From positions 1 to 5,856 of the forward strand of contig CAJTZH010000123.1 in the NCBI GenBank assembly GCA_910584325.1: 5,856 nucleotides of DNA, in the 5' to 3' direction. The notes below the pieces were generated by a model, which made no database searches, was not told the origin of the DNA, and saw only the letters and a program-made list of their open reading frames with translations. Origin of the DNA: an uncultured Lachnospiraceae bacterium. Its GTDB lineage: Bacteria; Bacillota; Clostridia; Lachnospirales; Lachnospiraceae. A program made the position numbers and the translations under genes. Shown here in pieces: positions 5,826-5,856 of this stretch; within the stretch, counting starts at the first letter, position 1, and every line of letters starts with the position of its first letter.

Positions 5826-5856
5826 ATAAAATTGTGGGTCATGTTATACCAGGAAA

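Noticed and set aside
4979..5842. Long reverse-strand open frames rich in Ser and Pro opposite the acidic gene.
   Set aside because: They are mirror products of Glu/Pro-rich codons on the + strand and lack ribosome sites and family features.
5841..5856. ATG at 5841 as the start of a further gene.
   Set aside because: Only five codons are visible and no convincing ribosome binding site precedes it.

Overview
The window looks like a chromosomal cell-envelope locus from a low-to-moderate GC Gram-positive anaerobe, most likely a Lachnospiraceae-type Clostridia. This rests on AGGAGG-type ribosome sites, the style of the hairpin-plus-T terminators, type II membrane proteins with 'YEDS' repeats, and an acidic protein opening MGFFDDLKKEISQAV. 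The taxonomic call is an inference. All five supported genes are on the + strand, and no mobile element, CRISPR array, tRNA or rRNA was seen.

Layout: (1) 1-260 is the 3' end of a gene whose product ends in a small beta-rich module, followed by a hairpin terminator (272-328). (2) 376-2223 encodes a 615-residue single-pass membrane protein with a cytoplasmic beta-rich N-domain, a Glu/Pro/Val-rich linker, one transmembrane helix, about seven TPR-like repeats of roughly 37 residues, and a C-terminal module homologous to the end of gene 1. A strong terminator (2232-2278) follows. (3) 2309-3625 encodes a membrane-anchored extracytoplasmic protein with a calcineurin-like metallophosphoesterase layout in which every recognisable metal-binding or catalytic motif has been replaced, so it is a probable pseudoenzyme; it ends in an FN3/Ig-like domain. 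(4) A sigma-A-like promoter and a 20-bp near-perfect palindrome (3646-3692) precede 3703-4671, a membrane-anchored NodB-type polysaccharide deacetylase with all catalytic motifs intact. (5) 4680-5825, whose ribosome site overlaps the deacetylase stop codon, encodes a 381-residue, very acidic, repeat-rich, probably disordered protein with an amphipathic N-terminus and a basic aromatic C-terminal tail.

Taken together, genes 2 to 4 each have one N-terminal membrane helix and are predicted to project their main domains to the outer face of the membrane. Gene 4 is a probable peptidoglycan or other GlcNAc-polymer deacetylase. Genes 2 and 3 look like binding or sensing proteins, and gene 5 looks like a cytoplasmic scaffold. 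A wall-modification module with a pseudo-phosphoesterase and a scaffold partner is a plausible inference, but no joint function is proven here. The last 31 bases (5826-5856) hold no supportable feature; an ATG at 5841 lacks a good ribosome site.
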